The notes beneath the pieces are model-generated. The model was not told where the DNA came from. It did not search any database and was given only the letters and a program-made list of their open reading frames with translations. The position numbers and the translations under genes were made by a program. From Nitrosospira sp. (GTDB lineage Bacteria; Pseudomonadota; Gammaproteobacteria; Burkholderiales; Nitrosomonadaceae), in contig JACDGV010000012.1 in assembly GCA_013821425.1 (NCBI GenBank), forward strand, positions 1 through 64,000: a stretch of 64,000 nt of DNA, in the 5' to 3' direction. How positions within the stretch are numbered: the stretch's first letter is position 1; the number at the start of each line of letters is the position of its first letter. Positions 1 to 8,463 of the stretch are shown here, in pieces.

Positions 1-63
1 AGACGCCGCCATCAGCGCCCCACATGTCAGCGTAACCAGCCTCAGCCAAGGCTTCACTACCAT
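1..63 (-). CDS. N-terminus of an exported protein (cut by window edge)
   Basis: Only the first 21 codons are inside the window. The peptide starts MVVKPWLRLV and continues into a hydrophobic stretch ending ALMAAS, which looks like the n- and h-regions of a signal peptide. The ATG at 61-63 follows a strong ribosome binding site (GAAGGAGA, about 6 bases upstream). The stop codon of the preceding 39-codon ORF overlaps this start (ATGGTAG), suggesting coupled translation downstream of the Nif3-family gene. The product cannot be identified from this fragment. Confidence 0.55.
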   Translation of the reverse strand, partial: MVVKPWLRLVTLTCGALMAAS

Positions 64-176
64 CTCTTCTCTCCTTCGTTCCGTATCGATTTTTCGTTGT
101 GCTCCAGTACCGAAAATATAGCCCGCCAATGCCGGTAATCCAGGTTGCCCAGGAAAATTGCTTCGACAGCCCTCAT
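57..176 (-). CDS. putative 39-residue small protein
   Basis: This very short ORF starts at the ATG at 174-176, which overlaps the stop codon of the upstream 88-codon ORF in the coupling arrangement ATGA. It ends in a TAG that overlaps the next gene's start region (ATGGTAG). It begins MRAVEAIFLGNLDY and is mixed hydrophobic and charged, with no membrane segment or recognisable domain. Support is only the chain of start/stop overlaps and the lack of any better explanation for the interval. It may be only a translated spacer that carries ribosomes to the exported-protein gene. Confidence 0.3.
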   Translation of the reverse strand: MRAVEAIFLGNLDYRHWRAIFSVLEHNEKSIRNEGEKRW

Positions 177-439
177 TTCATTGGACGCTCCTGGTTATTC
201 CTTTCAGGCGGACGACCCCTTGTTATTGTTATATGATCATACTGTATCCCGGGTTTATGCGAACCGGTAGCGCCAGTGCCAAGACTCTTTCTGGTACCAC
301 CCCGCGCCTCGGCCGATTGATATGTGCGGGCGGGTGCCGCTAACGGGTGCTGCTTGTCGATGAGTTGCACATATTGCGGCGCCGGCAACCAGGTTTGCAG
401 CGGATGCTGTTTGACCGGGGACCAGATGAACAGTCCCAT
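173..439 (-). CDS. putative 88-residue hypothetical protein
   Basis: The ORF starts at the ATG at 437-439, 13 bases after the Nif3-family stop codon, and ends in ATGA shared with the next small ORF. The first half (MGLFIWSPVKQHPLQTW onward) is rich in G/C-ending codons, like the coding regions around it. The second half is basic, Gly/Arg/Thr-rich and probably disordered. There is no signal peptide, membrane segment or domain I recognise. A longer version starting at 496 would overlap the Nif3 gene and seems less likely. Whether it is expressed is uncertain. Confidence 0.3.
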   Translation of the reverse strand: MGLFIWSPVKQHPLQTWLPAPQYVQLIDKQHPLAAPARTYQSAEARGGTRKSLGTGATGSHKPGIQYDHITITRGRPPERNNQERPMK

Positions 440-452
440 CCAGGATATAGGT

Positions 453-1208
453 CTATACCGGACTGTCAATATCGATGTATTGATGCGCAATTCCAAATTT
501 TTGGGATATGTGTTCCCCTAGAGCCTGTACACCATATCGCTCTGTTGCATGATGTCCGGCCGAGATAAATGCTACCCCCGATTCGCGGGAGACATGGACG
601 GTCCGTTCGGAAATTTCACCGGTGATGAACGCGTCCACATTCAGCCGGACAGCCTCATCGAAATAATCCTGGGCACCGCCGGTACACCAGCCAACACGCC
701 GAACCGGTTTTGCGTCGTCCCCGATTACCAGGGGCGTACGAGAGAGGATGCGTTCCACATTCAAGCGGAGCTTTTTCAGGTTCGACATCGATGGCGGAAG
801 CGTTCCATGCATTGCGAGGTTCTGATCGCCAAACCAGCCGGTTTCAACGAAGCCCAATCTACGGGCCAGCTGGATGTTATTGCCCAATTCCGGGTGTGCA
901 TCCAGCGGTAAATGATAGGAAAGCAGGCCGATCCCGTGCGCCATGAGGAATGCAATGCGGCGTTGCTTTATACCTACGAGGCACGGGTCCTCGCCTCGCC
1001 AGAAATAACCGTGATGTACGAGCACGACGTCCGCATCTGCCAGCATGGCGGCCCGAAGGAAGTCGAAGGAGGCAGTTACGCCGCTAACCAGCCTACGCAC
1101 CTCACTTCGGCCTTCCACTTGCAGCCCATTTGGGCAATAATCATGAAACCTGTCGACATTTAGCAGTTGGTTCAGATAGATTTCGAGTTCCTTCAATTGC
1201 ATCGGCAT
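453..1208 (-). CDS. Nif3-like dinuclear metal centre protein (YbgI family)
   Basis: A 251-residue protein of the Nif3/YbgI (GTP cyclohydrolase I type 2-like) family, which forms toroidal hexamers with a two-metal site in each subunit. Family landmarks are visible: CPNGLQVEG near residue 25, the metal-binding VLVHHGYFW around residue 63, SYHLPLDAH around residue 97, GWCTGGAQDY in the middle, and the C-terminal SAGHHATERYG carrying the remaining metal-binding His and Glu. Length is normal for the short bacterial form. The physiological reaction is not settled for the family. The gene is divergent from the DegS-like protease with only 50 bases between them, so the two share an upstream region. 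Confidence 0.9.
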   Translation of the reverse strand: MPMQLKELEIYLNQLLNVDRFHDYCPNGLQVEGRSEVRRLVSGVTASFDFLRAAMLADADVVLVHHGYFWRGEDPCLVGIKQRRIAFLMAHGIGLLSYHLPLDAHPELGNNIQLARRLGFVETGWFGDQNLAMHGTLPPSMSNLKKLRLNVERILSRTPLVIGDDAKPVRRVGWCTGGAQDYFDEAVRLNVDAFITGEISERTVHVSRESGVAFISAGHHATERYGVQALGEHISQKFGIAHQYIDIDSPV

Positions 1209-1258
1209 TCATCCTGTCCTTATCGAAACCCTTTAGTCTCGAAATCTACATCCCCTAA

Positions 1259-2452
1259 ATGCAAAAACTCTGGCTGATTTTCGCACAAACGACAACGGTC
1301 GTCCTTGCCGCGTTGTTCGTTATCTCCACCCTACGGCCTGAACTGTTACCCTGGAAATCCCCGGGTGGGACGTTGGTAACTATAAAAGAGGCTGTTTCCG
1401 ACCGGCCGTCCCAAGCGGCTCCTCAGCCCGGCAGTTACAGCGATGCTGCGCAAAAGGCCATGCCATCGGTGGTAAACGTTTTTACCACCAAAGAAATCAA
1501 GGTGTCTTCCCATCCGCTACTGGATGACCCCATGTTCCGGCGCTTCTTCGGTGACCGCTTCGAATCCCAGAGCCGTCGTGCATCGAGCCTCGGTTCCGGC
1601 GTAATTGTAAGCCCCGAAGGCTACATACTCACTAATCATCATGTTATTGATGCTGCCGATGAAATCGAAATTGCGCTTGCCGATGGAAGAAAGGCCAAAG
1701 CGCGCGTGATCGGATCAGATCCGGAAACGGATCTCGCCGTTATAAGAGTCGACATGGAAGACCTTCCTACGATGACTTTCGGTCACTCCGATAATGCGCG
1801 GGTCGGCGATATCGTGCTCGCCATCGGTAACCCTTTCGGTGTGGGGCAAACCGTGACCATGGGTATTATTAGCGCACTTGGACGGACTCATCTCGGCATT
1901 AACACTTTTGAAGATTTCATCCAGACTGATGCCGCCATCAATCCGGGTAATTCGGGAGGTGCGCTGGTGGATACGGCCGGTAATCTGATTGGTATCAACA
2001 CGGCGATTGTATCCAGAACAGGTGGTTCGCTCGGCATAGGATTTGCCATCACGGCGAGCGTGGCCACGCAGATAATGGAGCAAATAGTAAAAACGGGTAG
2101 CGTGACCCGCGGCTGGATCGGCGTGGAGGTGCAAGACGTGACGCCCGAATTGGCCGAATCATTCAAACGCCCCAGTACCAGCGGAGCCTTGATTGCAGGA
2201 GTACTTAAGGGCGGGCCTGCAGATCAGGCAGGGGTTAAGCCAGGGGATATAATCGTGGAAGTAAAAGGTGAACCGGTTATTGACTCATCCGGCATGCTTA
2301 ACCTGATCGCGGCATTGTTACCAGGAGAGACGGCCACCATCACGGTAATTCGCAACCAGACGGAAAGATCGATCAAGCTCAAGGTCGGCAAGCGCCCAAT
2401 GCCCTTGTCTCAAGAGCAGTATTTTGATCCGGATGCGGGTGCGATGGAGTGA
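1259..2452 (+). CDS. membrane-anchored serine protease, DegS/HtrA family, single PDZ
   Basis: A 397-residue trypsin-like protease. An N-terminal hydrophobic helix (about residues 6-25) is not followed by a cleavage site, so it probably anchors the enzyme in the inner membrane facing the periplasm. The catalytic triad is visible as His128 (LTNHHVID), Asp158 (PETDLAVI) and Ser232 (INPGNSGGALVD). One PDZ domain follows from about residue 285 (RGWIGVEVQDVTPE). One PDZ plus a membrane anchor matches DegS/AlgW, which cleaves anti-sigma factors in the envelope stress response, but betaproteobacterial DegQ-like proteins can look similar. I see no clear Shine-Dalgarno sequence before the ATG at 1259. 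Confidence 0.88.
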   Translation: MQKLWLIFAQTTTVVLAALFVISTLRPELLPWKSPGGTLVTIKEAVSDRPSQAAPQPGSYSDAAQKAMPSVVNVFTTKEIKVSSHPLLDDPMFRRFFGDRFESQSRRASSLGSGVIVSPEGYILTNHHVIDAADEIEIALADGRKAKARVIGSDPETDLAVIRVDMEDLPTMTFGHSDNARVGDIVLAIGNPFGVGQTVTMGIISALGRTHLGINTFEDFIQTDAAINPGNSGGALVDTAGNLIGINTAIVSRTGGSLGIGFAITASVATQIMEQIVKTGSVTRGWIGVEVQDVTPELAESFKRPSTSGALIAGVLKGGPADQAGVKPGDIIVEVKGEPVIDSSGMLNLIAALLPGETATITVIRNQTERSIKLKVGKRPMPLSQEQYFDPDAGAME

Positions 2453-2593
2453 ATCCAGCCTCGGATAGGTCTCATGGAATGGCACGAATGGCCCGCACTG
2501 CGAACACTCTACCTTCTTCATTCGGAGCCAGATAAGGCAGGTCCGTCCGTGGCATCACCGCACGTTGGGCTGCGGCTACCTGGCGGGCCGTAC

Positions 2594-3412
2594 TCAGACT
2601 TTTTTCTTTTCGCCCATTTCGCCATTATCCAGTTCGGGCTCCTGATCTGTTTCAGTTGCCGGGTGATAAGGCGCTTGGACCGCCCGTGCGGCCCGGTTGG
2701 TTGATTTCTCCAGCAGTCCCGCAACTAGTATGCCAAATTCGTAGAGCAGATAAAGCGGGACAGCCAGCAAGAATTGGGAAACCACGTCCGGAGGAGTGAA
2801 TATAGCGCCTGCCACAAATGCCCCAACGAGTACATAGGGCCGTAGCATCTTCAGTTTCTCGATGGATACGATACCCGCCCGGACCAGTATCACGACGAGT
2901 ATTGGCACTTCAAAGGTTATGCCGAAGGCAATGAACATGGTCAACACGAAGTCGAGATACCGGCCTATGTCCGTCATCACCGCAACGCCCTCCGGCGCGA
3001 AATGGATGATGAACTCAAATACCAGGGGCAGGACCGCGAAATAGGCAAACGCCATCCCGCATACAAACAGGACGCTGCTGGCGAGCACTAGCGGGAGTAC
3101 CAGGCGTTTTTCATGCGAATATAGTCCAGGTGCCACAAATGCCCAGATCTGATAGAGGGTGTGCGGTAGAGTAACGACGAAAGCCGCCATCATGGCCACT
3201 TTCATTGGTACGAAAAATGGCGTGACCACTTCGGTAGCGATCATCTGGCCGCCTTCCGGCAGTTTTTCCAGTAAAGGCTGCGCCAGCAGAGAGTAGAGTT
3301 CCCTCGCGTAGTAGGCGCAAGGCAGAAAGCCAAGCATGATTCCCCCACACGCGCGGATAAGCCTGGAGCGCAGTTCCACAAGATGTGAAATGAATGTTTC
3401 GTCCGCACTCAT
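2594..3412 (-). CDS. tatC: Sec-independent protein translocase TatC
   Basis: A 272-residue integral membrane protein, the signal-binding core of the twin-arginine translocase. It opens with SADETFISHLVELRSRLIRA, matching the TatC signature, in which the HL.ELR loop contacts the RR signal peptide. Six hydrophobic segments follow, with FEVPILVVILVRAG and FTPPDVVSQFLLAVPLYLLYE typical of transmembrane segments 4 to 6. The C-terminus is longer and more polar than in E. coli, ending in a Glu/Lys-rich tail. It is the last gene of the his-tat run, and it converges with the protease gene. Confidence 0.97.
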   Translation of the reverse strand: MSADETFISHLVELRSRLIRACGGIMLGFLPCAYYARELYSLLAQPLLEKLPEGGQMIATEVVTPFFVPMKVAMMAAFVVTLPHTLYQIWAFVAPGLYSHEKRLVLPLVLASSVLFVCGMAFAYFAVLPLVFEFIIHFAPEGVAVMTDIGRYLDFVLTMFIAFGITFEVPILVVILVRAGIVSIEKLKMLRPYVLVGAFVAGAIFTPPDVVSQFLLAVPLYLLYEFGILVAGLLEKSTNRAARAVQAPYHPATETDQEPELDNGEMGEKKKV

Positions 3413-3568
3413 GTTGTCAAAGGGAGCAGGAAAAATTCCGCCAGGTTGTACCGCTTGCCTCGCATCGCCATTGATCCCAAAGCTGAGTTCCTGTCATGTT
3501 CTCGCTGATTGTTCATTATCCGGATCTACCAGCGGCGCGCTTTAAATACGAGTTGGCCAAATGCCAAA

Positions 3569-4006
3569 TTACTCGCGGCGTATAACGGTATCAGTTGTAT
3601 CCGCGCCGGGCGTTAGCCGTTCGGGCGGGGTAGTTGGCGGGGCTGTGGTGGTGGCGGAAGAATGAGGTGGTGGGGAAGGCTCTGCCACAGGTCCAGAGGG
3701 TGATCCGGACGTCATGGCAGCAGAGGGTTTTTTTTCTGTTTCTATCGCCTGCTGAAACTGACTCATTTCTGTCCGCACGGTATTTTCGACGGAGCGCGCC
3801 GCACCCTCGATCGAAGTTTTCCATTTTTTGAGTTCTTCCAACTCCATTTCATGCTGGATGTCATTCCTGACATCATTCGCGTAACGTTGGGCTCGGCCCA
3901 ACAGATGGCCTAGAGTACGGGCCACTTTCGGAAGCCGCTCAGGGCCAATCACGACCAACCCAACTGCCGCTATAACGAGAATTTCCGTGAAACTGATATC
4001 AAACAT
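3569..4006 (-). CDS. tatB: Sec-independent protein translocase TatB
   Basis: A protein of about 145 residues beginning MFDISFTEILVIAAVGLVVIG, the usual TatB start: a short hydrophobic helix, a GPERLP hinge and an amphipathic helix (KVARTLGHLLGRAQRY). A Pro/Thr/Ser-rich tail follows. TatB partners TatC to receive RR signal peptides. I chose the ATG at 4004-4006 rather than the upstream TTG at 4027, because the family begins with MFDI at this point. It sits 156 bases upstream of tatC and 110 bases downstream of tatA. Confidence 0.95.
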   Translation of the reverse strand: MFDISFTEILVIAAVGLVVIGPERLPKVARTLGHLLGRAQRYANDVRNDIQHEMELEELKKWKTSIEGAARSVENTVRTEMSQFQQAIETEKKPSAAMTSGSPSGPVAEPSPPPHSSATTTAPPTTPPERLTPGADTTDTVIRRE

Positions 4007-4116
4007 TTTGCTCAAAGTCACTGACAAGCGTACAAAAAAAACTGCACGGCGTACCAGCGGGATTTATGGGAGGTCACTCGCTCTTACTGGCACGAGCTTT
4101 TCACCGGCGACCCGTT

Positions 4117-4344
4117 TCACGATTTTGTTCGGGACTTGTCCCTGGCCTCGGACTCGATGATCCGGGCATCCGTATGCTGAGATGCCGAGGATATTTCCTC
4201 TTCATCAGCGCTTTTCATGCCTTCCTTAAAGCCCTTTACCGCACCTCCCAGATCGCTGCCGAGATTGCGGAGTTTTTTGGTGCCGAATACCAGAACAACA
4301 ATGACCAGCACGACCAGCCAATGCCAAATACTGAATGATCCCAT
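4117..4344 (-). CDS. tatA: Sec-independent protein translocase TatA
   Basis: A 75-residue TatA: an N-terminal helix ([20 protein letters not shown]) followed by the [14 protein letters not shown] hinge and amphipathic helix, with a charged tail. It forms the pore ring of the twin-arginine translocase. The FGTKKL hinge separates it from TatB in this operon, which has GPERLP. It lies 11 bases downstream of the HIT-protein stop codon on the same strand, so it is probably cotranscribed with the his genes. Confidence 0.96.
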   Translation of the reverse strand: MGSFSIWHWLVVLVIVVLVFGTKKLRNLGSDLGGAVKGFKEGMKSADEEEISSASQHTDARIIESEARDKSRTKS

Positions 4345-4355
4345 TATTTACTCCT

Positions 4356-4709
4356 TTATCCGGGATGAGGAATCATGCCAGGCAGGCGTTCCCTGCCGCC
4401 TAGGATATGAATATGCAAATGGTAGACTTCCTGGCCGCCCACGCGGCCAGTATTAATTACAGTACGAAAGCCGTCCGAACAACCTTGTTGTCTCGCCAGA
4501 CGGGGAATCAGCACCATCATCCCGCCCACCAAGTCCCGGTGCTTGTCTTCGACCTCTGCGAGCGAACTGATATGCAATTTGGGTATCAGCATGAAATGTA
4601 CCGGCGTTGCAGGGTGTATATCGTGAAACGCATATACATCCGCGTCCTCGTATACTTTTTCGCTGGGAATCTCTCCCCCGGCAATTTTGCAGAAAATGCA
4701 GTTGTCCAT
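4356..4709 (-). CDS. HIT family nucleotide-binding protein (HinT-like)
   Basis: A 117-residue histidine-triad protein. It has the N-terminal CIFCKIAGGEIPSEKVYED block and the C-terminal catalytic HLHIHILGG triad. HinT-type enzymes hydrolyse nucleoside phosphoramidates and acyl-adenylates in the cytoplasm. Its place immediately after hisE (1 base between stop and start) and before tatA is common in betaproteobacterial his operons. The length is full for the family. Confidence 0.93.
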   Translation of the reverse strand: MDNCIFCKIAGGEIPSEKVYEDADVYAFHDIHPATPVHFMLIPKLHISSLAEVEDKHRDLVGGMMVLIPRLARQQGCSDGFRTVINTGRVGGQEVYHLHIHILGGRERLPGMIPHPG

Positions 4710-4710
4710 A

Positions 4711-5037
4711 TTATTCCGCTTTCCGCGACGCTTTTTCCTCTATCCCCGAAATTCCTTTCCGGCGCTGCAATTCGTCTAGCACATCTTCAGGCCTCAGGCC
4801 ATGGTGCGCCAACAGTACCATGGAGTGGAACCACAGGTCTGCCATTTCATGTACCACGTGCGGTTTGTCGCCGTCTTTGGACGCCAACAAAACCTCCGCC
4901 AATTCTTCCGCAATTTTTTTGAGAATCTTATCCTGTCCCCCGTGGAACAGTTTCGCCACGTAGGAATCTGCGGGAGCGGAACCTTTGCGCGCCTCAATAA
5001 TGTCAGCTACGCGATAAAGAATAGCCGGGTCGGTCAT
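4711..5037 (-). CDS. hisE: phosphoribosyl-ATP pyrophosphatase
   Basis: A 108-residue HisE that hydrolyses PR-ATP to PR-AMP, the second step of histidine synthesis. The MazG-like fold signature is visible: [18 protein letters not shown] followed by [11 protein letters not shown] with the metal-binding acidic residues, then [14 protein letters not shown]. It overlaps the hisI stop region by 4 bases, so the two consecutive enzymes are likely translationally coupled. In this organism HisE and HisI are separate proteins rather than the fused HisIE of enterobacteria. Confidence 0.96.
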   Translation of the reverse strand: MTDPAILYRVADIIEARKGSAPADSYVAKLFHGGQDKILKKIAEELAEVLLASKDGDKPHVVHEMADLWFHSMVLLAHHGLRPEDVLDELQRRKGISGIEEKASRKAE

Positions 5038-5423
5038 TTGCTGTAGATTTCGTCCGGGCTCTTGATGACTGGCTCAACCAACTCCCATTGGCCGCTTTGC
5101 AACATGCGGAAGAAACAGCTGCGTCTGCCCGTATGACAAGCAATACCACCGACTTGTTCCACCCTCAGCAGCAGAACGTCCCCATCGCAATCCAGGCGAA
5201 TTTCCTTTACCTTCTGCACATGCCCCGATTCTTCCCCCTTATGCCAGAGCTTCTTTCGGGACCGCGACCAGTAATGTGCCTCGTTCGTCCGGACAGTAAG
5301 CTTCACCGCCTCGCGATTCATCCAGGCAACCATTAGCACGGTGTCGCTGGCGGTTTCTTGCGTTACCACCTGCACCAGCCCATCGTCAGACCAGTTGATC
5401 TTGTTAAGCCAGATATCGGACAT
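5034..5423 (-). CDS. hisI: phosphoribosyl-AMP cyclohydrolase
   Basis: A 129-residue HisI that opens the adenine ring of PR-AMP, the third step of histidine synthesis. Visible motifs are [29 protein letters not shown], the [13 protein letters not shown] metal-binding acidic block and [11 protein letters not shown] with the zinc-binding cysteines and histidine. It is full length for the monofunctional family. It lies between hisF (32 bases upstream) and hisE (4-base overlap). Confidence 0.97.
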   Translation of the reverse strand: MSDIWLNKINWSDDGLVQVVTQETASDTVLMVAWMNREAVKLTVRTNEAHYWSRSRKKLWHKGEESGHVQKVKEIRLDCDGDVLLLRVEQVGGIACHTGRRSCFFRMLQSGQWELVEPVIKSPDEIYSK

Positions 5424-5455
5424 AGATGTATTTGAGAATCAGATTGTTGGATCTA

Positions 5456-6217
5456 CTACAATCGTGCTTCGATACCATGTTGCGCCATATACGCTTTGGC
5501 CTCGCGTACGGTGTATTCGCCATAGTGAAAAATGCTCGCTGCAAGTACCGCGTCCGCACGGCCTTCCAGGACGCCTTCGACAAGGTGATGCAAGTTGCCT
5601 ACTCCCCCACTTGCGATTACCGGCACATTCACCGCGTCCGATACTGTTCGCGTCAGCGCCAAATCAAACCCGTTACGTGTTCCATCGCGATCCATACTCG
5701 TAAGCAGTATTTCACCCGCACCCAATGACTGCATCTTCTTCGCCCACTCCACGGCATCCAGTCCCGTAGCCCTGCGTCCGCCGTGGGTGAACACTTCCCA
5801 GCTATTACCTCCCACTTGCTTGGCATCTATCGCTACCACGATGCACTGTGAACCGTAACGGCTTGCGGCTTCCCCGACCAGTTCAGGCTCCTGCACCGCC
5901 GAGGTGTTGATACTTACTTTATCAGCCCCGGCATTTAGCAGCCTCCTCACGTCTTCCACCTTACGAATTCCGCCGCCTACCGTCAACGGGATGAATACCT
6001 GGGTTGCGACTTCCTCAATGATATGCAGGATCAGATCCCGGTTGTCGGAACTGGCGGTAATATCGAGAAAAGTCAGCTCATCTGCTCCCTGGTCATCGTA
6101 GCGGCGCGATATTTCAATGGGATTGCCAGCGTCCCGAAGACCGACAAAATTAACGCCCTTTACAACGCGTCCATTTGTCACGTCAAGGCAGGGAATGATA
6201 CGCTTGGCAAGACCCAT
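5456..6217 (-). CDS. hisF: imidazole glycerol phosphate synthase, cyclase subunit
   Basis: A 253-residue (beta/alpha)8-barrel that, with HisH, turns PRFAR and ammonia into imidazole glycerol phosphate and AICAR. The catalytic Asp is in [15 protein letters not shown]. The phosphate-binding motifs are [13 protein letters not shown] and [13 protein letters not shown], and the second Asp is in [13 protein letters not shown]. It resembles HisA, the expected old paralogue. It is separated from hisA by about 120 bases holding a terminator-like hairpin, an unusual gap in this otherwise tight operon. Confidence 0.98.
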   Translation of the reverse strand: MGLAKRIIPCLDVTNGRVVKGVNFVGLRDAGNPIEISRRYDDQGADELTFLDITASSDNRDLILHIIEEVATQVFIPLTVGGGIRKVEDVRRLLNAGADKVSINTSAVQEPELVGEAASRYGSQCIVVAIDAKQVGGNSWEVFTHGGRRATGLDAVEWAKKMQSLGAGEILLTSMDRDGTRNGFDLALTRTVSDAVNVPVIASGGVGNLHHLVEGVLEGRADAVLAASIFHYGEYTVREAKAYMAQHGIEARL

Positions 6218-6263
6218 ACAGTAAAGACCTTCACCTTAAAGGTAAACAGAAATACAGGAAAGC

Positions 6264-6308
6264 AAAAAACAGGGAACAGGATTAACGGTGTTCCGCTTTT
6301 CCCCCTGT
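6264..6308 (-). terminator. terminator-like hairpin between hisA and hisF
   Basis: Read on the minus (transcribed) strand, ACAGGG at 6308-6303 can pair with CCCTGT at 6274-6269, which runs directly into a T tract (complement of 6269-6264). An alternative inner stem is GGAACA against TGTTCC with a 10-base loop. It is inside the his operon, so it could reduce or modulate readthrough into hisF-hisI-hisE-tat rather than stop it fully. The structure is seen in sequence; its activity is inferred. Confidence 0.45.
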
Positions 6309-6338
6309 GTAAAGGAGAACTTCAGCAGGCAAGGCGTA

Positions 6339-7094
6339 TCACCGGAGGCCTGTTTTCAGGCCTAATTTATCCGCGAGCGCTTGTGCCGACCGAAAATCCA
6401 GCGCACCTTCGTAGATCGCACGTCCCGTGATAGCGCCCACGATACCTTCGGGTTCGATTTCGCAGAGCGCTTTAACATCATCGAGATTACTTATACCCCC
6501 GCTGGCAATGACCGGTATAGTAAGCGCGCTAGCGAGTTCCCTGGTGGCTTGGACATTCACACCACTTAACATTCCATCACGCCCGATATCGGTATAGATG
6601 ATTGCCTCAACGCCGTAATCCTCGAATTTTTTCGCGAGGTCCACTACGTCGTGACCAGTGACTTTTGACCAGCCATCGACGGCTACCTTGCCGTTCTTCG
6701 CATCCAGCCCCACCATGATGTGCCCGGGGAACGCGTTACAGGCGTCGCGGAGGAAGCCAGGTGTCTTGACGGCGGCGGTGCCGATGATAACGTACGTAAT
6801 GCCGTCGTCGAGGTAACATTCAATTGTTTCGAGATCACGTATCCCGCCGCCCAGTTGAGTCGGGATTTCATCGCCGACTGCCCCAACAATGTCGCGGATT
6901 GCGAGCTCGTTTTTCGGCTTGCCGGCAAACGCGCCGTTGAGATCCACGAGGTGCAGTCGCCGCGCGCCCTGGCCCCACCAATGCCTGGCCATGGCGCCCG
7001 GATCCTCCGAGAATACCGTGGCGTTTTCCATAACGCCCTGTTTCAGGCGCACGCAGTGGCCGTCTTTCAGGTCTATCGCAGGGATGATCAGCAT
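6339..7094 (-). CDS. hisA: ProFAR isomerase (HisA)
   Basis: A 251-residue (beta/alpha)8-barrel catalysing the Amadori rearrangement of ProFAR to PRFAR, the fourth step of histidine synthesis. The catalytic Asp is in [20 protein letters not shown] and the second acid in [14 protein letters not shown]. The phosphate-binding sites are [12 protein letters not shown] and [13 protein letters not shown]. The length is normal. The spacing to hisH upstream is 48 bases. Confidence 0.98.
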   Translation of the reverse strand: MLIIPAIDLKDGHCVRLKQGVMENATVFSEDPGAMARHWWGQGARRLHLVDLNGAFAGKPKNELAIRDIVGAVGDEIPTQLGGGIRDLETIECYLDDGITYVIIGTAAVKTPGFLRDACNAFPGHIMVGLDAKNGKVAVDGWSKVTGHDVVDLAKKFEDYGVEAIIYTDIGRDGMLSGVNVQATRELASALTIPVIASGGISNLDDVKALCEIEPEGIVGAITGRAIYEGALDFRSAQALADKLGLKTGLR

Positions 7095-7142
7095 CTTGAG
7101 TCAGAATTAAAATTTAGGCTGAGTTTGAAATGGGACCAGACG

Positions 7143-7811
7143 CTACTTCCCGATATTCTTGTCTGTCGAGGAAGCGGGTTCCCACCGCACGAAGTTGCTC
7201 AGCAGCGTCAAGCCCGCCTCTTGGCTTTTTTCCGGGTGGAACTGAACGGCGAAAATATTATCCTTGGCTACAGCGCAGGTAAACGGAAACGGATAAAGGC
7301 TGTATGCTGCGACGGGCTCCGGGTTATCGGTTTCGACATAATAACTGTGCACGAAATAGAAGCGCGCATCCTGCGGTATGCCTTTCCATAGAGGATGCTC
7401 AGCGGCTTGATGCACCTGGTTCCATCCCATATGCGGCACTTTGAGTCGTTGCTCATTCGTCCCGGCTGCCTCTGGCGCTGGAAAATGCCGAACCTTGCCA
7501 GACACGATGCCAAAACCTTTCACGTTGCCTTCCTCGCTGCTGCCGAGCAGCATTTGCAGGCCCAGGCAAATACCGAGAAACGGCTTGCACATTGCGGCTT
7601 CCATTACCGCGCCACGTAATCCTCGGGCATCGAGTTCACGTAGGCAGTCGGGCATTGCGCCCTGACCGGGAACCACTATGCGGTCAGCCTTGCGCACCGC
7701 GGCCGCATCGCCGGTAACGATGATGGAAGCGGCCGGAGCGACATGTTCCAGCGCTTTTGATACCGAGCGCAAATTGCCCATGCCATAGTCAACGATTGCA
7801 ATATCAGTCAT
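7143..7811 (-). CDS. hisH: imidazole glycerol phosphate synthase, glutaminase subunit
   Basis: A 222-residue class I glutamine amidotransferase supplying ammonia to HisF. It begins MTDIAIVDYGMGNLRSVSK, the family N-terminus, so I start it at the ATG at 7809-7811 and not at the far upstream codon at 7919, which would overlap hisB. The nucleophile Cys is in PFLGICLGLQMLL. The catalytic His and Glu are in AVQFHPEKSQEAG. The oxyanion region is VPGQGAMPDCLREL. It lies 28 bases downstream of hisB. Confidence 0.96.
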   Translation of the reverse strand: MTDIAIVDYGMGNLRSVSKALEHVAPAASIIVTGDAAAVRKADRIVVPGQGAMPDCLRELDARGLRGAVMEAAMCKPFLGICLGLQMLLGSSEEGNVKGFGIVSGKVRHFPAPEAAGTNEQRLKVPHMGWNQVHQAAEHPLWKGIPQDARFYFVHSYYVETDNPEPVAAYSLYPFPFTCAVAKDNIFAVQFHPEKSQEAGLTLLSNFVRWEPASSTDKNIGK

Positions 7812-7839
7812 GCCGCGCGATGAGATGAAGATGAGGAAG

Positions 7840-8427
7840 CTACAGGGAGCCCTTGGTGGATGGAATCGTGCCAGTAGCGCGCGGATCAGACTCCATCGCC
7901 ATGCGCAACGCGCGGCCAAACGCCTTGAAAACGGTTTCCGCCTGGTGATGAGCGTTGTCGCCCGAGAGATTATCGATATGCAACGTTACCAGGGCGTGAT
8001 TGACGAAACCCTGGAAAAACTCGCTGATCAGATCAACGTCGAAGTCGCCGATGCGAGCGCGCACGAACTCCACGTTGAACTCCATGCCGGGCCGTCCGGA
8101 AAGATCCACTACCACCCGCGACAATGCTTCGTCCAGCGGCACATAAGAGTGTCCGTAACGGCGCAAACCCTTCTTATCCCCGATAGCCTGCGTAAATGCC
8201 TGTCCAAGGGTGATGCCGATATCCTCCACCGTGTGGTGGGCATCAATGTGTAAATCTCCCTTGGCGGCAATCTCCAGGTCTATCAGGCCATGACGCGCCA
8301 CCTGATCCAGCATGTGATCGAGAAATGGCACGCCGGTATCGAGCACTGCCTTGCCGGTTCCATCCAGGTTGACGTTGAGATCAATCTGGGTTTCCAGTGT
8401 GTTCCGCTTTACCTGGGATTGCCGCAT
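7840..8427 (-). CDS. hisB: imidazoleglycerol-phosphate dehydratase
   Basis: A 195-residue monofunctional HisB dehydratase, step six of histidine synthesis, converting IGP to imidazole acetol phosphate. The duplicated metal-binding signatures are present: [13 protein letters not shown] with [11 protein letters not shown] in the first half, and [10 protein letters not shown] with [16 protein letters not shown] in the second. The histidinol-phosphatase domain found in enterobacterial HisB is absent, so that step must be done by a gene outside this window. Confidence 0.97.
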   Translation of the reverse strand: MRQSQVKRNTLETQIDLNVNLDGTGKAVLDTGVPFLDHMLDQVARHGLIDLEIAAKGDLHIDAHHTVEDIGITLGQAFTQAIGDKKGLRRYGHSYVPLDEALSRVVVDLSGRPGMEFNVEFVRARIGDFDVDLISEFFQGFVNHALVTLHIDNLSGDNAHHQAETVFKAFGRALRMAMESDPRATGTIPSTKGSL

Positions 8428-8463
8428 GGGATTCAGCCGTTAAGTACGGCAGGAATAGTAAAA

